This document shows, piece by piece, positions 43,232 to 51,974 of a stretch of 64,000 bases of DNA. The stretch's first letter is position 1, and the number at the start of each line of letters is the position of its first letter. The notes under the pieces are model-generated. The model was given only the letters and a program-made list of their open reading frames with translations, was not told the DNA's origin and did not search any database. This DNA is from Actinoallomurus liliacearum (GTDB taxonomy: Bacteria > Actinomycetota > Actinomycetes > Streptosporangiales > Streptosporangiaceae). A program made the position numbers and the translations under genes. Location of the stretch: NCBI RefSeq assembly GCF_039542035.1, contig NZ_BAABHJ010000005.1, forward strand, positions 434,001-498,000, in the 5' to 3' direction.

Positions 43232-43371
43232 GGGATCTCCTTGTCGTGGTTCGGGGGCACCACAGATCCTGCGGGCGGCGACGGCGGCGGACAATTCCCT
43301 GCCGGGAATGGGGCAGCGACCCCGGCGAAGCGGGATGACCCCGGAGGAATGGAACAGTTCGGGCGACCGGT

Positions 43372-43377
43372 TATAGT
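43372..43377 (+). promoter_or_regulatory. -10 element candidate for nadB operon
   Basis: TATAGT at 43372-43377, about 33 bp before the nadB ATG, within GGTTATAGTCAATCTGACG. A GGAGGAGGG ribosome site follows at 43400-43408. The -35 element is not clear. Confidence 0.4.
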
Positions 43378-43410
43378 CAATCTGACGAGAACGCCTCCGG
43401 AGGAGGGTCC

Positions 43411-45087
43411 ATGGTCCCCCGACGCCTCACCGCTCCCGATCCAGGCTGGACGATCGACACCGACATCATCGTGATCGGCTCCGGCGTCGCCGGACTCGTG
43501 ACGGCCCTGCGGGCCCGTACGGCCGGACGCGTCCTGCTGGTCACCAAGGCGCTGCTCGACGACGGGTCCACCCGGTGGGCCCAAGGCGGCATCGCGGCGG
43601 CCCTGCACCCGGACGACTCCCCGGAGGAGCACCTCCGCGACACTCTCACCGCCGGCGTCGACCTCTGCGACGACGAGGCCGTACGCGTGCTCGTGACCGA
43701 GGGCCCCGACGCCGTACGCGAGCTGATCGAGCTCGGCGCCGAGTTCGACCGGAACGAGGACGGGCAGGTCGCGCTGACCCGTGAGGGCGGGCACCTCAAG
43801 CGCCGCATCGCGCACGCGGGCGGCGACGCGACCGGCGCCGAGGTCAGCCGGGCGCTGCTGGCGAAGCTCAAGGACTCCGGCATCGAGGTCATCGAGCACG
43901 CCCTGGTGCTCGACCTGCTGATGGAGCAGGGGCGGGTCGCCGGGGTGACACTGCACGTCATGGGGGAGGGCCGCCGGGACGGCGTCGGCGCCGTCCGCGC
44001 CCGCGCGGTGATCCTCGCGACCGGCGGCCTGGGCCAGGTCTTCCAGGCCACCACGAACCCGGAGGTGTCGACCGGCGACGGTGTCGCGCTCGCGCTGCGC
44101 GCCGGGGCGGCCGTGGCGGACCTGGAGTTCGTGCAGTTCCACCCCACTGTCATGTGGCTGGGCCCGGACGCGAAGGGACGGCAGCCGCTGATCTCCGAGG
44201 CCGTACGCGGCGAGGGGGCGTACCTCATCAACGAGCGGGGCGACCGGTTCATGGCCGGGCGGCACCCGCTGGCCGACCTCGCCCCACGCGACGTCGTCGC
44301 CAAGGCGATCATGACGATGATGCGGGAGACCGGTGCCTCCTGCGCGTACCTCGACGGCCGGAACCTCGGGCCGCGGACCTGGGCGAACCGGTTCCCGACG
44401 ATCCTCGCGGCCTGTGAGGAGCACGGCATCGACCCGGTGAACGAGCCGATCCCGGTGCTGCCGGCCGCGCACTACGCCAGCGGCGGCGTCCGTACGGACC
44501 TGTGGGGCCGCACGTCCGTCCCGGGCCTGTACGCCTGCGGAGAGGTCGCCTGCACCGGCGTGCACGGCGCGAACCGGCTCGCCTCGAACTCCCTCCTCGA
44601 GGGCCTGGTCTTCGGCCGGCGGATCGCCGAGGCGCTGTCCGCCGACCTCGCCGGCGAAGCCCCTCGAACCACCGGCGAAGCCCCTCGAGCCGCCGAGGAA
44701 GCCCCTCGAGCCGCCGAGGAAGCCCCTCGGGCCGCCGGGGAGCCGGCGCTGCTGGATCCGAGCGTGCGCGCGGAGGTCCAGCAGATCATGACCTCCTACG
44801 CCGGCGTTCTGCGGAACGGTCCAGGACTGGACCGCGCGGCACGGGAACTCGCCGCGCTCGCGGACCGTACGACCGACGAGCCGTGCACCGAGGCGTGGGA
44901 GGCGACCAACCTGCACGGCGTCGCGTCCCTGATCGTGGCGGCGGCCCGGCGCCGCGAGGAGACCCGGGGCAGCCACTGGCGGGAGGACTTCCCCGACGCC
45001 GACCGGACCTGGCGCGGTCACCTGGTCTCGACCCTCGCCGCCGACGGAACCATCACCACGACCTACGAGCCCCGGGAGCTTTCTTGA
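43411..45087 (+). CDS. nadB: L-aspartate oxidase
   Basis: 558 residues. Oxidises L-aspartate to iminoaspartate with FAD, the first step of NAD synthesis. FAD-binding IIVIGSGVAGLVTALRARTA, STRWAQGGIAAAL, catalytic region QFHPTVMWLG, EAVRGEGAYLINERGDRFM, and the C-terminal flavin motif ACTGVHGANRLASNSLLEGL. An unusual insert after residue 415 is a 7-residue (21-nt) repeat, four units of GEAPRxx/EEAPRxx. It is first in an nadB-nadC-coaX operon. No nadA is seen here. Confidence 0.96.
   Translation: MVPRRLTAPDPGWTIDTDIIVIGSGVAGLVTALRARTAGRVLLVTKALLDDGSTRWAQGGIAAALHPDDSPEEHLRDTLTAGVDLCDDEAVRVLVTEGPDAVRELIELGAEFDRNEDGQVALTREGGHLKRRIAHAGGDATGAEVSRALLAKLKDSGIEVIEHALVLDLLMEQGRVAGVTLHVMGEGRRDGVGAVRARAVILATGGLGQVFQATTNPEVSTGDGVALALRAGAAVADLEFVQFHPTVMWLGPDAKGRQPLISEAVRGEGAYLINERGDRFMAGRHPLADLAPRDVVAKAIMTMMRETGASCAYLDGRNLGPRTWANRFPTILAACEEHGIDPVNEPIPVLPAAHYASGGVRTDLWGRTSVPGLYACGEVACTGVHGANRLASNSLLEGLVFGRRIAEALSADLAGEAPRTTGEAPRAAEEAPRAAEEAPRAAGEPALLDPSVRAEVQQIMTSYAGVLRNGPGLDRAARELAALADRTTDEPCTEAWEATNLHGVASLIVAAARRREETRGSHWREDFPDADRTWRGHLVSTLAADGTITTTYEPRELS
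44653..44736 (+). repeat. Four 21-nt tandem repeats inside nadB
   Basis: Units at 44653-44673, 44674-44694, 44695-44715 and 44716-44736, each containing GAAGCCCCTCG, encode GEAPRTT, GEAPRAA, EEAPRAA, EEAPRAA. Being in-frame, they lengthen a linker before the C-terminal helical domain. Confidence 0.85.
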
Positions 45088-45974
45088 ACACCGAACTCGA
45101 GACGAGGCTGCGCGCCGCCGGACTGGATCCACAGGCTGTGGACGGCCTCGTCCGTACGGCGCTGGCCGAGGACGGCGAGACGGACGTCACCAGCGAGCCG
45201 ATCTTCCCGCCGACCGCCACCGGCCGCGCCGACATGGTGGCCCGGCAGCCCGGCGTGGTCGCCGGCCTCCCCGTCGCCGAGCTCGTCTTCGCCGCGGTCC
45301 TCGACCACTCCCCGCAGGTCCGCGACGACCTGAAGGTCGTCATCCGCGTCGAGGACGGGTCCCGGATCGCGCCCGGCGACGTCCTGCTCACCGTCGAGGG
45401 CCCGCTGGTGCCGCTGCTGCGCGCGGAGCGCACCGCGCTGAACTTCCTCACCCACCTGTCCGGCGTCGCGAGCCTCACCCGCCGCTGGGCGGACGAGATC
45501 GCGCACACGAAGGCCCGCGTCCGGGACACCCGCAAGACGCTGCCGGGGCTGCGCGCGCTGCAGAAGTACGCCGTCCGCCTCGGCGGCGGCGTGAACCACC
45601 GCATGTCCCTCGCCGACGCGGCACTGATCAAGGACAACCACGTGGCCGCCGCCGGGTCGGTGACCGCCGCGTTCACCGCCGTGACCAGGCCGGACCTGCA
45701 CGTCCAGGTCGAGTGCGACACCCTCGACCAGGTACGCGAGGCGCTGGCCGCCGGGGCGCGCTCGATCCTGCTGGACAACATGGGCATCGCCGAGCTGACC
45801 GAGGCCGTACGCCTGACCGACGGCCGGGCCGAGCTGGAGGCCAGCGGCGGGCTCACCATTGACGGGGCCCGCGCTGTGGCCGAGACCGGAGTCGACTACC
45901 TTGCCGTGGGGGCGCTGACCCATTCGGCCGGCGCGCTCGACATCGGCCTTGACCTCTCGACAGCGGGGACCTGA
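45084..45974 (+). CDS. nadC: Nicotinate-nucleotide pyrophosphorylase (QPRTase)
   Basis: 296 residues. Converts quinolinate and PRPP to nicotinate mononucleotide. Start is TTG 45084: it overlaps the nadB TGA and lies 5 bp after GGGAG, and no other start fits. Motifs: RTALNFLTHLSGVASLTRRW, RDTRKTLPGLRALQKYAVRL, GGGVNHRMSLADAALIKDNH, LLDNMGIAELTEAV and ASGGLTIDGARAVAETGVDY. Its stop abuts the coaX ATG. Confidence 0.96.
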   Translation: MNTELETRLRAAGLDPQAVDGLVRTALAEDGETDVTSEPIFPPTATGRADMVARQPGVVAGLPVAELVFAAVLDHSPQVRDDLKVVIRVEDGSRIAPGDVLLTVEGPLVPLLRAERTALNFLTHLSGVASLTRRWADEIAHTKARVRDTRKTLPGLRALQKYAVRLGGGVNHRMSLADAALIKDNHVAAAGSVTAAFTAVTRPDLHVQVECDTLDQVREALAAGARSILLDNMGIAELTEAVRLTDGRAELEASGGLTIDGARAVAETGVDYLAVGALTHSAGALDIGLDLSTAGT

Positions 45975-46765
45975 TGCTGCTCACGATCGACGTCGGTAAC
46001 ACCCACACGGTGCTGGGCCTCTTCGAAGGGGAGGAGGTCATCGAGCACTGGCGCATCAACACCGACTCCCGGCGTACCGCGGACGAGATCGCGGTCGTCC
46101 TGCAGGGCCTCGTCCAGCAGAGCCCGCTGCTGGCCGACACCGACATCAGCGGCATCGCGCTGTGCTCCACCGTCCCGTCGGTCCTGCACGAGATGCGGGA
46201 GATGTGCCGTCGCTACTACGGCGACGTCACCGCCGTCATCGTCGAGCCGGGCGTCAAGACCGGGGTGCCGATCCGGATGGACAACCCCAAGGAGGTCGGC
46301 TCCGACCGGATCATCAACAGCCTGGCGGCGGGCCACCTTCACGGCGGCCCGGCGATCGTCGTCGACTTCGGCACCGCGACGACGTTCGACGCCGTCTCCT
46401 CCAAGGGCGAGTACGTCGGCGGCGCCATCGCCCCCGGCATCGAGATCTCGGTCGACGCGCTGTCCGCGCGCGGCGCGCAGCTCCACAAGGTCGAGCTCGT
46501 ACGGCCCCGCAACGTCATCGGCAAGAACACCGTCGAGGCGCTGCAGTCCGGCATCATCTACGGCTTCGCCGGCCAGGTGGACGGCGTCGTACGCCGCATG
46601 TCGGAGGAGCTGGCCGACGACCCGGAGGAGGTCACCGTCGTCGCGACCGGCGGCCTCGCCCCGCTCGTCCTGGAGGAGGCCCGCAGCATCGACGTGTACG
46701 AGCCGTGGCTGACGCTCATCGGCCTGCGCCTGGTCTACGAGCGCAACGTCGGCGTCTCCGGCTGA
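45974..46765 (+). CDS. coaX: Type III pantothenate kinase
   Basis: 263 residues. ASKHA-fold kinase for the first step of CoA synthesis: LLTIDVGNTHTVLGLFEGEE (phosphate 1), DNPKEVGSDRIINSLAAGHL, VVDFGTATTFDAVSSKGEYV (phosphate 2), GAIAPGIEISVDALSARGAQL and VVATGGLAPLVLEE (adenosine). The TGATG overlap with nadC makes it the third gene of the operon. With panC and panD upstream it completes much of the route to CoA. Confidence 0.97.
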   Translation: MLLTIDVGNTHTVLGLFEGEEVIEHWRINTDSRRTADEIAVVLQGLVQQSPLLADTDISGIALCSTVPSVLHEMREMCRRYYGDVTAVIVEPGVKTGVPIRMDNPKEVGSDRIINSLAAGHLHGGPAIVVDFGTATTFDAVSSKGEYVGGAIAPGIEISVDALSARGAQLHKVELVRPRNVIGKNTVEALQSGIIYGFAGQVDGVVRRMSEELADDPEEVTVVATGGLAPLVLEEARSIDVYEPWLTLIGLRLVYERNVGVSG

Positions 46766-46790
46766 GTCGGCGGCCGCACGCCTCCGCCGG

Positions 46791-46807
46791 CCGGTCGGCC
46801 CGACCGG
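46791..46807. terminator. Short palindromic terminator between coaX and VOC gene
   Basis: CCGGTCGG (46791-46798) / CCGACCGG (46800-46807), adjoining the stop of the convergent VOC gene at 46808. It could terminate both transcripts. Confidence 0.4.
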
Positions 46808-47167
46808 TCAGCCGTGCAGCGTGACGACGTACCCGTCGAGGTCGCGGAAGGCGAACATCCGGCCGAACGGGCTGTCGGAGGGCGGCCGGACGATCGCGAC
46901 TCCGGCCGCGGCGAGGTCGTCATGCGTCTTGTCGGCGTCGTCGGTCTTCAGCCACAGTGCCACGCCGAGCCCGGCCGGCCCGGCGTCCAGGTCCAGGCCG
47001 GGCAGCGGCTCGCGTACCGCGAAGCTGATCGGCTCCGTGGCGAAGACCACCGCGCCCGGCGGTGACGCCGGCGCCCGCCGGAGGCCGAGGTGCTTCTCGT
47101 AGAAGGCGGCCGCAGCCGCGACATCGCGCACCTGAAGAGCGACGAAGTCGGGTCCACTCACTGTCAT
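46808..47167 (-). CDS. VOC family (glyoxalase-like) protein
   Basis: 119 residues from ATG 47167. Single VOC domain made of two beta-alpha-beta3 modules: FVALQVRDVAAAAAFYEKHL, LGVALWLKTDDADKTHDDLA, and MFAFRDLDGYVVTLHG (metal-site-like Asp/His ending). Such proteins include bleomycin-resistance-like and dioxygenase-like enzymes; the activity is unknown. It is divergent from a MarR gene with two operators between. Confidence 0.85.
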   Translation of the reverse strand: MTVSGPDFVALQVRDVAAAAAFYEKHLGLRRAPASPPGAVVFATEPISFAVREPLPGLDLDAGPAGLGVALWLKTDDADKTHDDLAAAGVAIVRPPSDSPFGRMFAFRDLDGYVVTLHG

Positions 47168-47187
47168 TTTCGACTCCCGGGGGTGTA

Positions 47188-47231
47188 TGTCAGGATTTTG
47201 ACATGCGGGAGCGTATGTCAGGATGTTGACA
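47188..47231. promoter_or_regulatory. Two tandem MarR operators
   Basis: TGTCAGGATTTTGACA (47188-47203) and TGTCAGGATGTTGACA (47216-47231) are near-identical 16-bp palindromes (TGTCA...TGACA) spaced 28 bp. The second covers the A of the MarR start codon, a clear autorepression layout; the first faces the VOC gene. Confidence 0.75.
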
Positions 47232-47662
47232 TGACGCAAGATGAACTCGACGGCAGCGTGGGCTACGTGCTCAAACGGGCGCAGGCCGCACTCCGCGCGG
47301 CCATGGACGCCGCCCTGCGCGAGCATGGGCTGACCACCCCGCAGTACGTCTGCCTCGAACGGCTCGACCAGCGGCCGGGTCTGTCCAACGCCGAGCTCGC
47401 CCGAAATGCCTTCGTGAGCCGCCAGTCGATGAACGTCGTCCTGCGCGGCCTGGAGGAAGGCGGGCTCGTCGAGCGTCCGGCGCGGGCGCCTCACGGGCGG
47501 GCGCTGCCCGTCCGCCTGACCGCCGAGGGCAGAGAGCGGCTTCGTCGCGCCCACGCCGACGTCTTCGAGATCGAGCGGCGCATGGTCGGCGTCCTCGGCC
47601 CCGAACGCGTGGATCCGCTACGCGCGGACCTGACCCGCATCGCCGAAGATCTCGGCGGCTGA
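47231..47662 (+). CDS. MarR family transcriptional regulator
   Basis: 143 residues from ATG 47231. Winged helix: LTTPQYVCLERLDQRPGLSN, AELARNAFVSRQSMNVVLRG, LEEGGLVERPARAPHGRALP (wing), with N- and C-terminal dimer helices. It has one cysteine (YVCLE), so oxidant sensing is possible but unproven. The start codon is part of a 16-bp palindrome. Divergent from the VOC gene, its probable target. Confidence 0.92.
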   Translation: MTQDELDGSVGYVLKRAQAALRAAMDAALREHGLTTPQYVCLERLDQRPGLSNAELARNAFVSRQSMNVVLRGLEEGGLVERPARAPHGRALPVRLTAEGRERLRRAHADVFEIERRMVGVLGPERVDPLRADLTRIAEDLGG

Positions 47663-47718
47663 ACGCCCGGCGGCCCGACGGCCGAGGAGGGCCCGCCGGG
47701 CCGGTAGCCTTTTTCATC

Positions 47719-49206
47719 GTGAGCGAGTCGTACGACGATCTTCCGGAGCAGATGCGGATCCGCCGCGAGAAGGTGGACCGGTTGCGCGAGCAGGGCGTGG
47801 ACCCCTACCCGCTGGGGTTCCCGCGTACCGCGACGATCGCGGAGGTCCGCGCGAAGTACCCCGACCTCGAGCCGGGCGCGGCGACCGGGGACAAGGTCGG
47901 CGTGACCGGCCGCGTCATCCTGGCCCGCAACACCGGCAAGCTCTGCTTCGCCACGATCCGCGACGGTAGCGGCGACATCCAGGTCATGCTCTCGCTCGCC
48001 AACGTCGGCCCGGAGGCACTGGAGTCCTGGAAGCGCGACATCGACCTCGGCGACCACGTCGGCGTCGAGGGCGAGGTGATCACCTCCCGGCGCGGCGAGC
48101 TGTCGATCATGGCCGACCGGTTCGCGCTGACCTCCAAGTCGCTGCGCCCGCTCCCGGAGAAGCACGCCGGCCTCACCGACCCCGAGCAGCGGGTCCGCAT
48201 GCGCTACGTCGACCTGATCGTCAACGACGAGGCGCGGCGCATGGCCCGCCTGCGCAGCGACACGGTCCGCGCGATCCGCGAGTACCTCACCGGCCGCGAG
48301 TTCCTCGAGGTCGAGACGCCGATGCTGCAGCCGATCCACGGCGGCGCGGCCGCACGTCCGTTCGCCACGCACATCAACGCGTACGACATGGACCTCTACC
48401 TGCGGATCGCCATCGAGCTGTACCTCAAGCGGCTCGTCGTCGGCGGCATCGAGAAGGTCTTCGAGATCAACCGCAACTTCCGCAACGAGGGCGCGGACTC
48501 CACGCACAACCCCGAGTTCACGATGCTCGAGGCGTACGAGGCGTACGGCGACTACGACACGATCGCCACCCTCACCCGTGAGCTGTACCAGGCGGCGGTG
48601 GTCGCCGCGCTCGGCACGACGGTCGTCGTGCACAAGGACCAGGAGATCGACCTCGCCGGCGACGAGTGGCCGCAGGTCACCCTGTACGGCGCGGTCTCCG
48701 ACGCGGTCGGCGAGGAGATCACCACCGAGACGCCGATCGACGACGTCCGGAAGATCTTCGAGCAGCGCGATCTGGAGTTCGACCCCAAGTGGGGGCAGGG
48801 CAAGCTGGTCCAGGAACTGTTCGAGGCGCTGGTGGAGCACACCCTCGTCCAGCCGACGTTCGTGCGGGACTACCCCCTCGAGACCTCGCCGCTCGCCCGC
48901 ACCCACCGCGACGACCCGCTGCTCACCGAGAAGTGGGACCTCATCGGCTTCGGCACCGAGCTGGGCACCGGCTACTCCGAGCTCATCGACCCGATCGAGC
49001 AGCGCCGCCGGCTGACCGAGCAGTCCCTGCTGGCCGCCGGCGGTGACGCGGAGGCCATGCAGCTCGACGAGGACTTCCTCCGCGCCCTGGAGTACGCCAT
49101 GCCGCCCACGGGCGGCGTCGGCATCGGCATCGACCGCATGATCATGGCCTTCACCGGCAAGAACATCCGCGAGACGATCCTGTTCCCGCTGGTCAAGCCG
49201 GAGTGA
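47719..49206 (+). CDS. lysS: Lysyl-tRNA synthetase, class II
   Basis: 495 residues from GTG 47719. N-terminal OB-fold anticodon domain (about 55-160: VGVTGRVILARNTGKLCFAT). Class II catalytic core: motif 1 FLEVETPMLQPIHGGAAARP, motif 2 KVFEINRNFRNEGADSTHNP, motif 3 TGGVGIGIDRMIMAFTG. Essential for translation. It appears monocistronic with a terminator at 49212-49238. Slightly shorter than some lysyl-tRNA synthetases but all motifs are intact. Confidence 0.97.
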   Translation: MSESYDDLPEQMRIRREKVDRLREQGVDPYPLGFPRTATIAEVRAKYPDLEPGAATGDKVGVTGRVILARNTGKLCFATIRDGSGDIQVMLSLANVGPEALESWKRDIDLGDHVGVEGEVITSRRGELSIMADRFALTSKSLRPLPEKHAGLTDPEQRVRMRYVDLIVNDEARRMARLRSDTVRAIREYLTGREFLEVETPMLQPIHGGAAARPFATHINAYDMDLYLRIAIELYLKRLVVGGIEKVFEINRNFRNEGADSTHNPEFTMLEAYEAYGDYDTIATLTRELYQAAVVAALGTTVVVHKDQEIDLAGDEWPQVTLYGAVSDAVGEEITTETPIDDVRKIFEQRDLEFDPKWGQGKLVQELFEALVEHTLVQPTFVRDYPLETSPLARTHRDDPLLTEKWDLIGFGTELGTGYSELIDPIEQRRRLTEQSLLAAGGDAEAMQLDEDFLRALEYAMPPTGGVGIGIDRMIMAFTGKNIRETILFPLVKPE

Positions 49207-49211
49207 CCCGC

Positions 49212-49246
49212 GCGAGCCCCCGTCGTGCGGGGGCTCGCTCTGCTTT
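49212..49246 (+). terminator. Rho-independent-like terminator after lysS
   Basis: GCGAGCCCCC (49212-49221) / GGGGGCTCGC (49229-49238), followed by TCTGCTTTT, the most classical terminator in this window. It lies 6 bp past the lysS stop. Confidence 0.9.
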
Positions 49247-49446
49247 TCGCGTCATTTCACCGATGGATCCGCACGTCGGCGTAGGGCTAACCCTATCCAG
49301 GGTGATGACTCGTTGACAGGTGGTGAGTCGGGACCGATTCTGTGCTCATCCATCGGCGGCTCGACCGCCGATCCCGCGGGCCGGTGACCGAATGGCGGGC
49401 GGCTTCGTGACCGCGGGCCGCGCTCAGGTCAACCGGGAGGTCACCC

Positions 49447-49902
49447 ATGAGTACGAGTCGGTTCCACGGTCCGATCCTGTCCCTGTACCGGGTCGTGGTC
49501 GGGCTGCTGTTCGTGTTCCACGGCGCAGCGTCGATCTTCGGTGTGTTCGGCGGCAACCGCGGCACCGGTCACGCCATCGCGGCCGGCACCTGGCCGGGCT
49601 GGTACGCCGCCCTGATCCAACTGGTCTGCGGCGGACTCGTCCTGGTCGGGCTGCTGACCCGCCCCGCCGCGATCCTCGCCTCCGGCTCCATGGCGTACGC
49701 CTACTTCACCGTCCACATCAAGAACGGGATCATCCCGCTACAGAACGGTGGCGAGCCGGCCGCGATGTTCAGCTGGGCATTCCTGCTGATCGCCGTCTTC
49801 GGCCCCGGCGTGTGGGCCCTGGACTCGATGCTCCGCCGCCCGAACCGGGCGGTCGCCGCCCGGCCCGCCGACTCCCAGCCCGACGTCGCCGCGACGGCGT
49901 AA
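49447..49902 (+). CDS. DoxX family membrane protein
   Basis: 151 residues with four TM helices: LYRVVVGLLFVFHGAASIFG (typical DoxX start with FxHG), WPGWYAALIQLVCGGLVLVG, LASGSMAYAYFTVHIKNGII and FSWAFLLIAVFGPGVWALDS. ATG 49447 follows GGGAGG. Not closely similar to the DoxX-like protein at 5844. It is monocistronic with a hairpin behind. Confidence 0.9.
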   Translation: MSTSRFHGPILSLYRVVVGLLFVFHGAASIFGVFGGNRGTGHAIAAGTWPGWYAALIQLVCGGLVLVGLLTRPAAILASGSMAYAYFTVHIKNGIIPLQNGGEPAAMFSWAFLLIAVFGPGVWALDSMLRRPNRAVAARPADSQPDVAATA

Positions 49903-49923
49903 GGACTGATCGACGACGGCCGT

Positions 49924-49959
49924 GGCCGGTCTCCCATCCGTGCGGACGGGAGACCGGCC
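49924..49959. terminator. Bidirectional terminator hairpin
   Basis: GGCCGGTCTCCC (49924-49935) / GGGAGACCGGCC (49948-49959), a perfect 12-bp stem with a 12-nt loop, between the DoxX gene and the convergent gene fragment at 49966. Confidence 0.75.
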
Positions 49960-49965
49960 GTGGCG

Positions 49966-50295
49966 TCACCGCCGGGTCAAGGTCACGGGGACGGTGGATC
50001 CCCGGCCGGGGCTGATGCTCACCGAGAAGAGATGTGAGCCGCTGTCGTAGCCGACCTGACCGACGCTGCCGCCGGAGGCCGTCACCGACACCGGGGTCGG
50101 GGAGTACCCGTGCAGCGTCACCGGGCCGTCTCCCTTGGCGAACGCGACCGTGGCGTGGATCGTGCCGTTGTCGGACAGCGACCGGATCCCCCAGCCGGGA
50201 GTGGCGCGGGCGGTGACCGTGACGACCGGGGCCTTGGAGAACCGCGCCGAACTCCTGGGCGCGATCGCCCTCGCCGTCCGGCGCGCCGGCAGCAC
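49966..50295 (-). pseudogene. C-terminal fragment of a secreted beta-sandwich protein
   Basis: 109 residues in which the last ~70 look like the terminal beta-sandwich domain of a secreted carbohydrate-active enzyme (DNGTIHATVAFAKGDGPVTL, GYSPTPVSVTASGG, HLFSVSISPGRGSTVPVTL). There is no start or signal peptide, and the N-terminal 30 residues are low-quality. Upstream DNA has no matching domain. Interpreted as the residue of a deletion; the parent family cannot be named. Confidence 0.4.
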
Positions 50296-50368
50296 GACCG
50301 CGCCTGCGCCGGCATGACGAGCCGTCCTGCCGAGGCGGTGGTCTTCTCGTGCACGGTGGCCGCGAGAC

Positions 50369-51172
50369 CTACGGCTTGCGGCCGACGCCCGCGTAGAACC
50401 AGGTCTGTACGGCCTCCTCCATGGAGACCGGCCGCTCGGGACGCCACAGTGGCGCCCACACCAGACCGGGGTCGGCCAGCGCGAAGTCGCCGAACAGGCC
50501 CGTCACCTGCTCCCGGGTGCGAGGCGTTCCGGGAGCGGAGGTCTTCCGGTACACCTCGACGACCTTGGCGACCACGTCGGGCACGCCATCGGCCGAGGCG
50601 TGGGTCAGGGCCAGGTGGCTGCCCGGGGCCAGCGCGTCGCGCAGCTCCGCCATGATGCCGTGCGGGTCGTCCTCGTCGGGGATGAAGTGCAGGGTCGCCA
50701 CGAGGAGCATCCCGACCGGCTTGTCGAAGTCGAGCAACCGTCTCATCCGGACGTGTTCCAGGATCTCCGAGGGCCGCCGCAGGTCGGCGTGGATCATCGT
50801 GGTCTGCTCCGCGTCGGCGAGCAGCGCCCGCCCGTGCGCGACGACCTGCTCGTCGTAATCGACGTAGACCACCCGGGCGTCGGGGTTCACCGAGTGGGCG
50901 ATCTGGTGCACGTTCTGCTGCGTGGGCAGGCCCGTGCCGATGTCGAGGAACTGGTCGATGCCCTGCTCGGCCATGTACCGCACCGCGCGTCCGATGAAGG
51001 CGCGGTTCTCCTTGATCAGATTGATCAGGGTGGGATCGGCTACGACGGCCTCCTCCGCGCGTACGCGGTCGGCCTCGTAGTGATCCTTCCCGCCGAGGTA
51101 ATAGTCGTACATTCGGGCGATATTCGGCACATTTGCATCGAACCCGCCTGGCCGAGGTCCCTCGCCCGTCAC
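50369..51172 (-). CDS. DUF574 SAM-dependent methyltransferase
   Basis: 267 residues from GTG 51172, after GGGAG; a longer frame to 51217 lacks a ribosome site. Family signature: NVPNIARMYDYYLGGKDHYE, LIKENRAFIGRAVRYMAEQG, DQFLDIGTGLPTQQNVHQIA (SAM motif I), VVYVDYDEQVVAHGRALLAD, LVATLHFIPDEDDPHGIMAE. This very actinobacterial family occurs in many copies per genome, often near regulators; substrates are unknown. Confidence 0.92.
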   Translation of the reverse strand: MTGEGPRPGGFDANVPNIARMYDYYLGGKDHYEADRVRAEEAVVADPTLINLIKENRAFIGRAVRYMAEQGIDQFLDIGTGLPTQQNVHQIAHSVNPDARVVYVDYDEQVVAHGRALLADAEQTTMIHADLRRPSEILEHVRMRRLLDFDKPVGMLLVATLHFIPDEDDPHGIMAELRDALAPGSHLALTHASADGVPDVVAKVVEVYRKTSAPGTPRTREQVTGLFGDFALADPGLVWAPLWRPERPVSMEEAVQTWFYAGVGRKP

Positions 51173-51286
51173 CGCTTCTCCCTCTTGCCCCGTTCCGTGG
51201 GTCAGTGCGAGGCGCATCGTACTTTACAGGCGCTTTACCGACTTGACCGCCGTTACCGCCGGGCCTCCCCGTGAGCCCGCGCGGTT

Positions 51287-51898
51287 CTAACCTCGCGGCT
51301 GGTCGGGCTCACCGATCGCTCGCCAGGCGACCGTGTTCCAGGGGCTGTCCGGCGCTTCGAGGAGGGCCCGGAGGTGTTCGTCCGAGACCTTCTGCGGTGC
51401 CGGAAAGCCCTCGTCCGGAGTGCCGCGCAGCGTGCCCATCCACACCATCCGGCCGAGAAGGTAGTCGTCCGCGTACTCCTTCCATGACCCGTACGTGGCG
51501 GCGGTCGGCTGCACGACGTTCCCCAGCAGCCGCCAGGCCTCGGCCTCATCCAGATGCCCGGCGGCGAAGGCGTTCCGGGCGACGTCCACGTAGAGCGCCA
51601 CGTCCCAGGCCAGCGGCGAGACTCCGAACCGCTCGGCGACCTGAGCCCGATAACCGGTCTGTGCCAGGCCGCTGAGCGCCGTCAGCACATCGCCCTGCGA
51701 GGAGACCTCCCAGTTCTCGGCCAGCCACCGCCACGCGCGCTTGTCGTTGATGCGCTTGAACGGATACAACGTCGTCCGTGACGCGTCGGACCCCCGGTTG
51801 ACCGGCGCGCACAACGACACGATCCAGAGCTGATGCATCGTCAGCGGAACCGGATATTTCTCTTCGACCTTCGGCCCCCGCAACATAACGGCACACAT
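51287..51898 (-). CDS. DUF1266 domain protein
   Basis: 203 residues from ATG 51898 (ATG 51886 also possible; no clear ribosome site). The DUF1266 pattern is visible in the C-terminal two thirds: AWRWLAENWEVSSQGDVLTA, AWDVALYVDVARNAFAAGHL, AWRLLGNVVQPTAATYGSWK, EYADDYLLGRMVWMGTLRGT. The function is unknown; the family occurs in YbeU/YbeR-like bacterial proteins. It stands alone. Confidence 0.85.
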   Translation of the reverse strand: MCAVMLRGPKVEEKYPVPLTMHQLWIVSLCAPVNRGSDASRTTLYPFKRINDKRAWRWLAENWEVSSQGDVLTALSGLAQTGYRAQVAERFGVSPLAWDVALYVDVARNAFAAGHLDEAEAWRLLGNVVQPTAATYGSWKEYADDYLLGRMVWMGTLRGTPDEGFPAPQKVSDEHLRALLEAPDSPWNTVAWRAIGEPDQPRG

Positions 51899-51974
51899 TA
51901 CGCGAACCGCCGGTGCCACCCGCCGAAACCGACATACGGGATCACCTGCCCGGCGGCTGCCCTGGCGAGGTTTT

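Noticed and set aside
44653..44736. Reading the nadB tandem repeats as a mobile insertion
   Set aside because: Units are in-frame, GC-matched and lie in a linker; simple slippage explains them.
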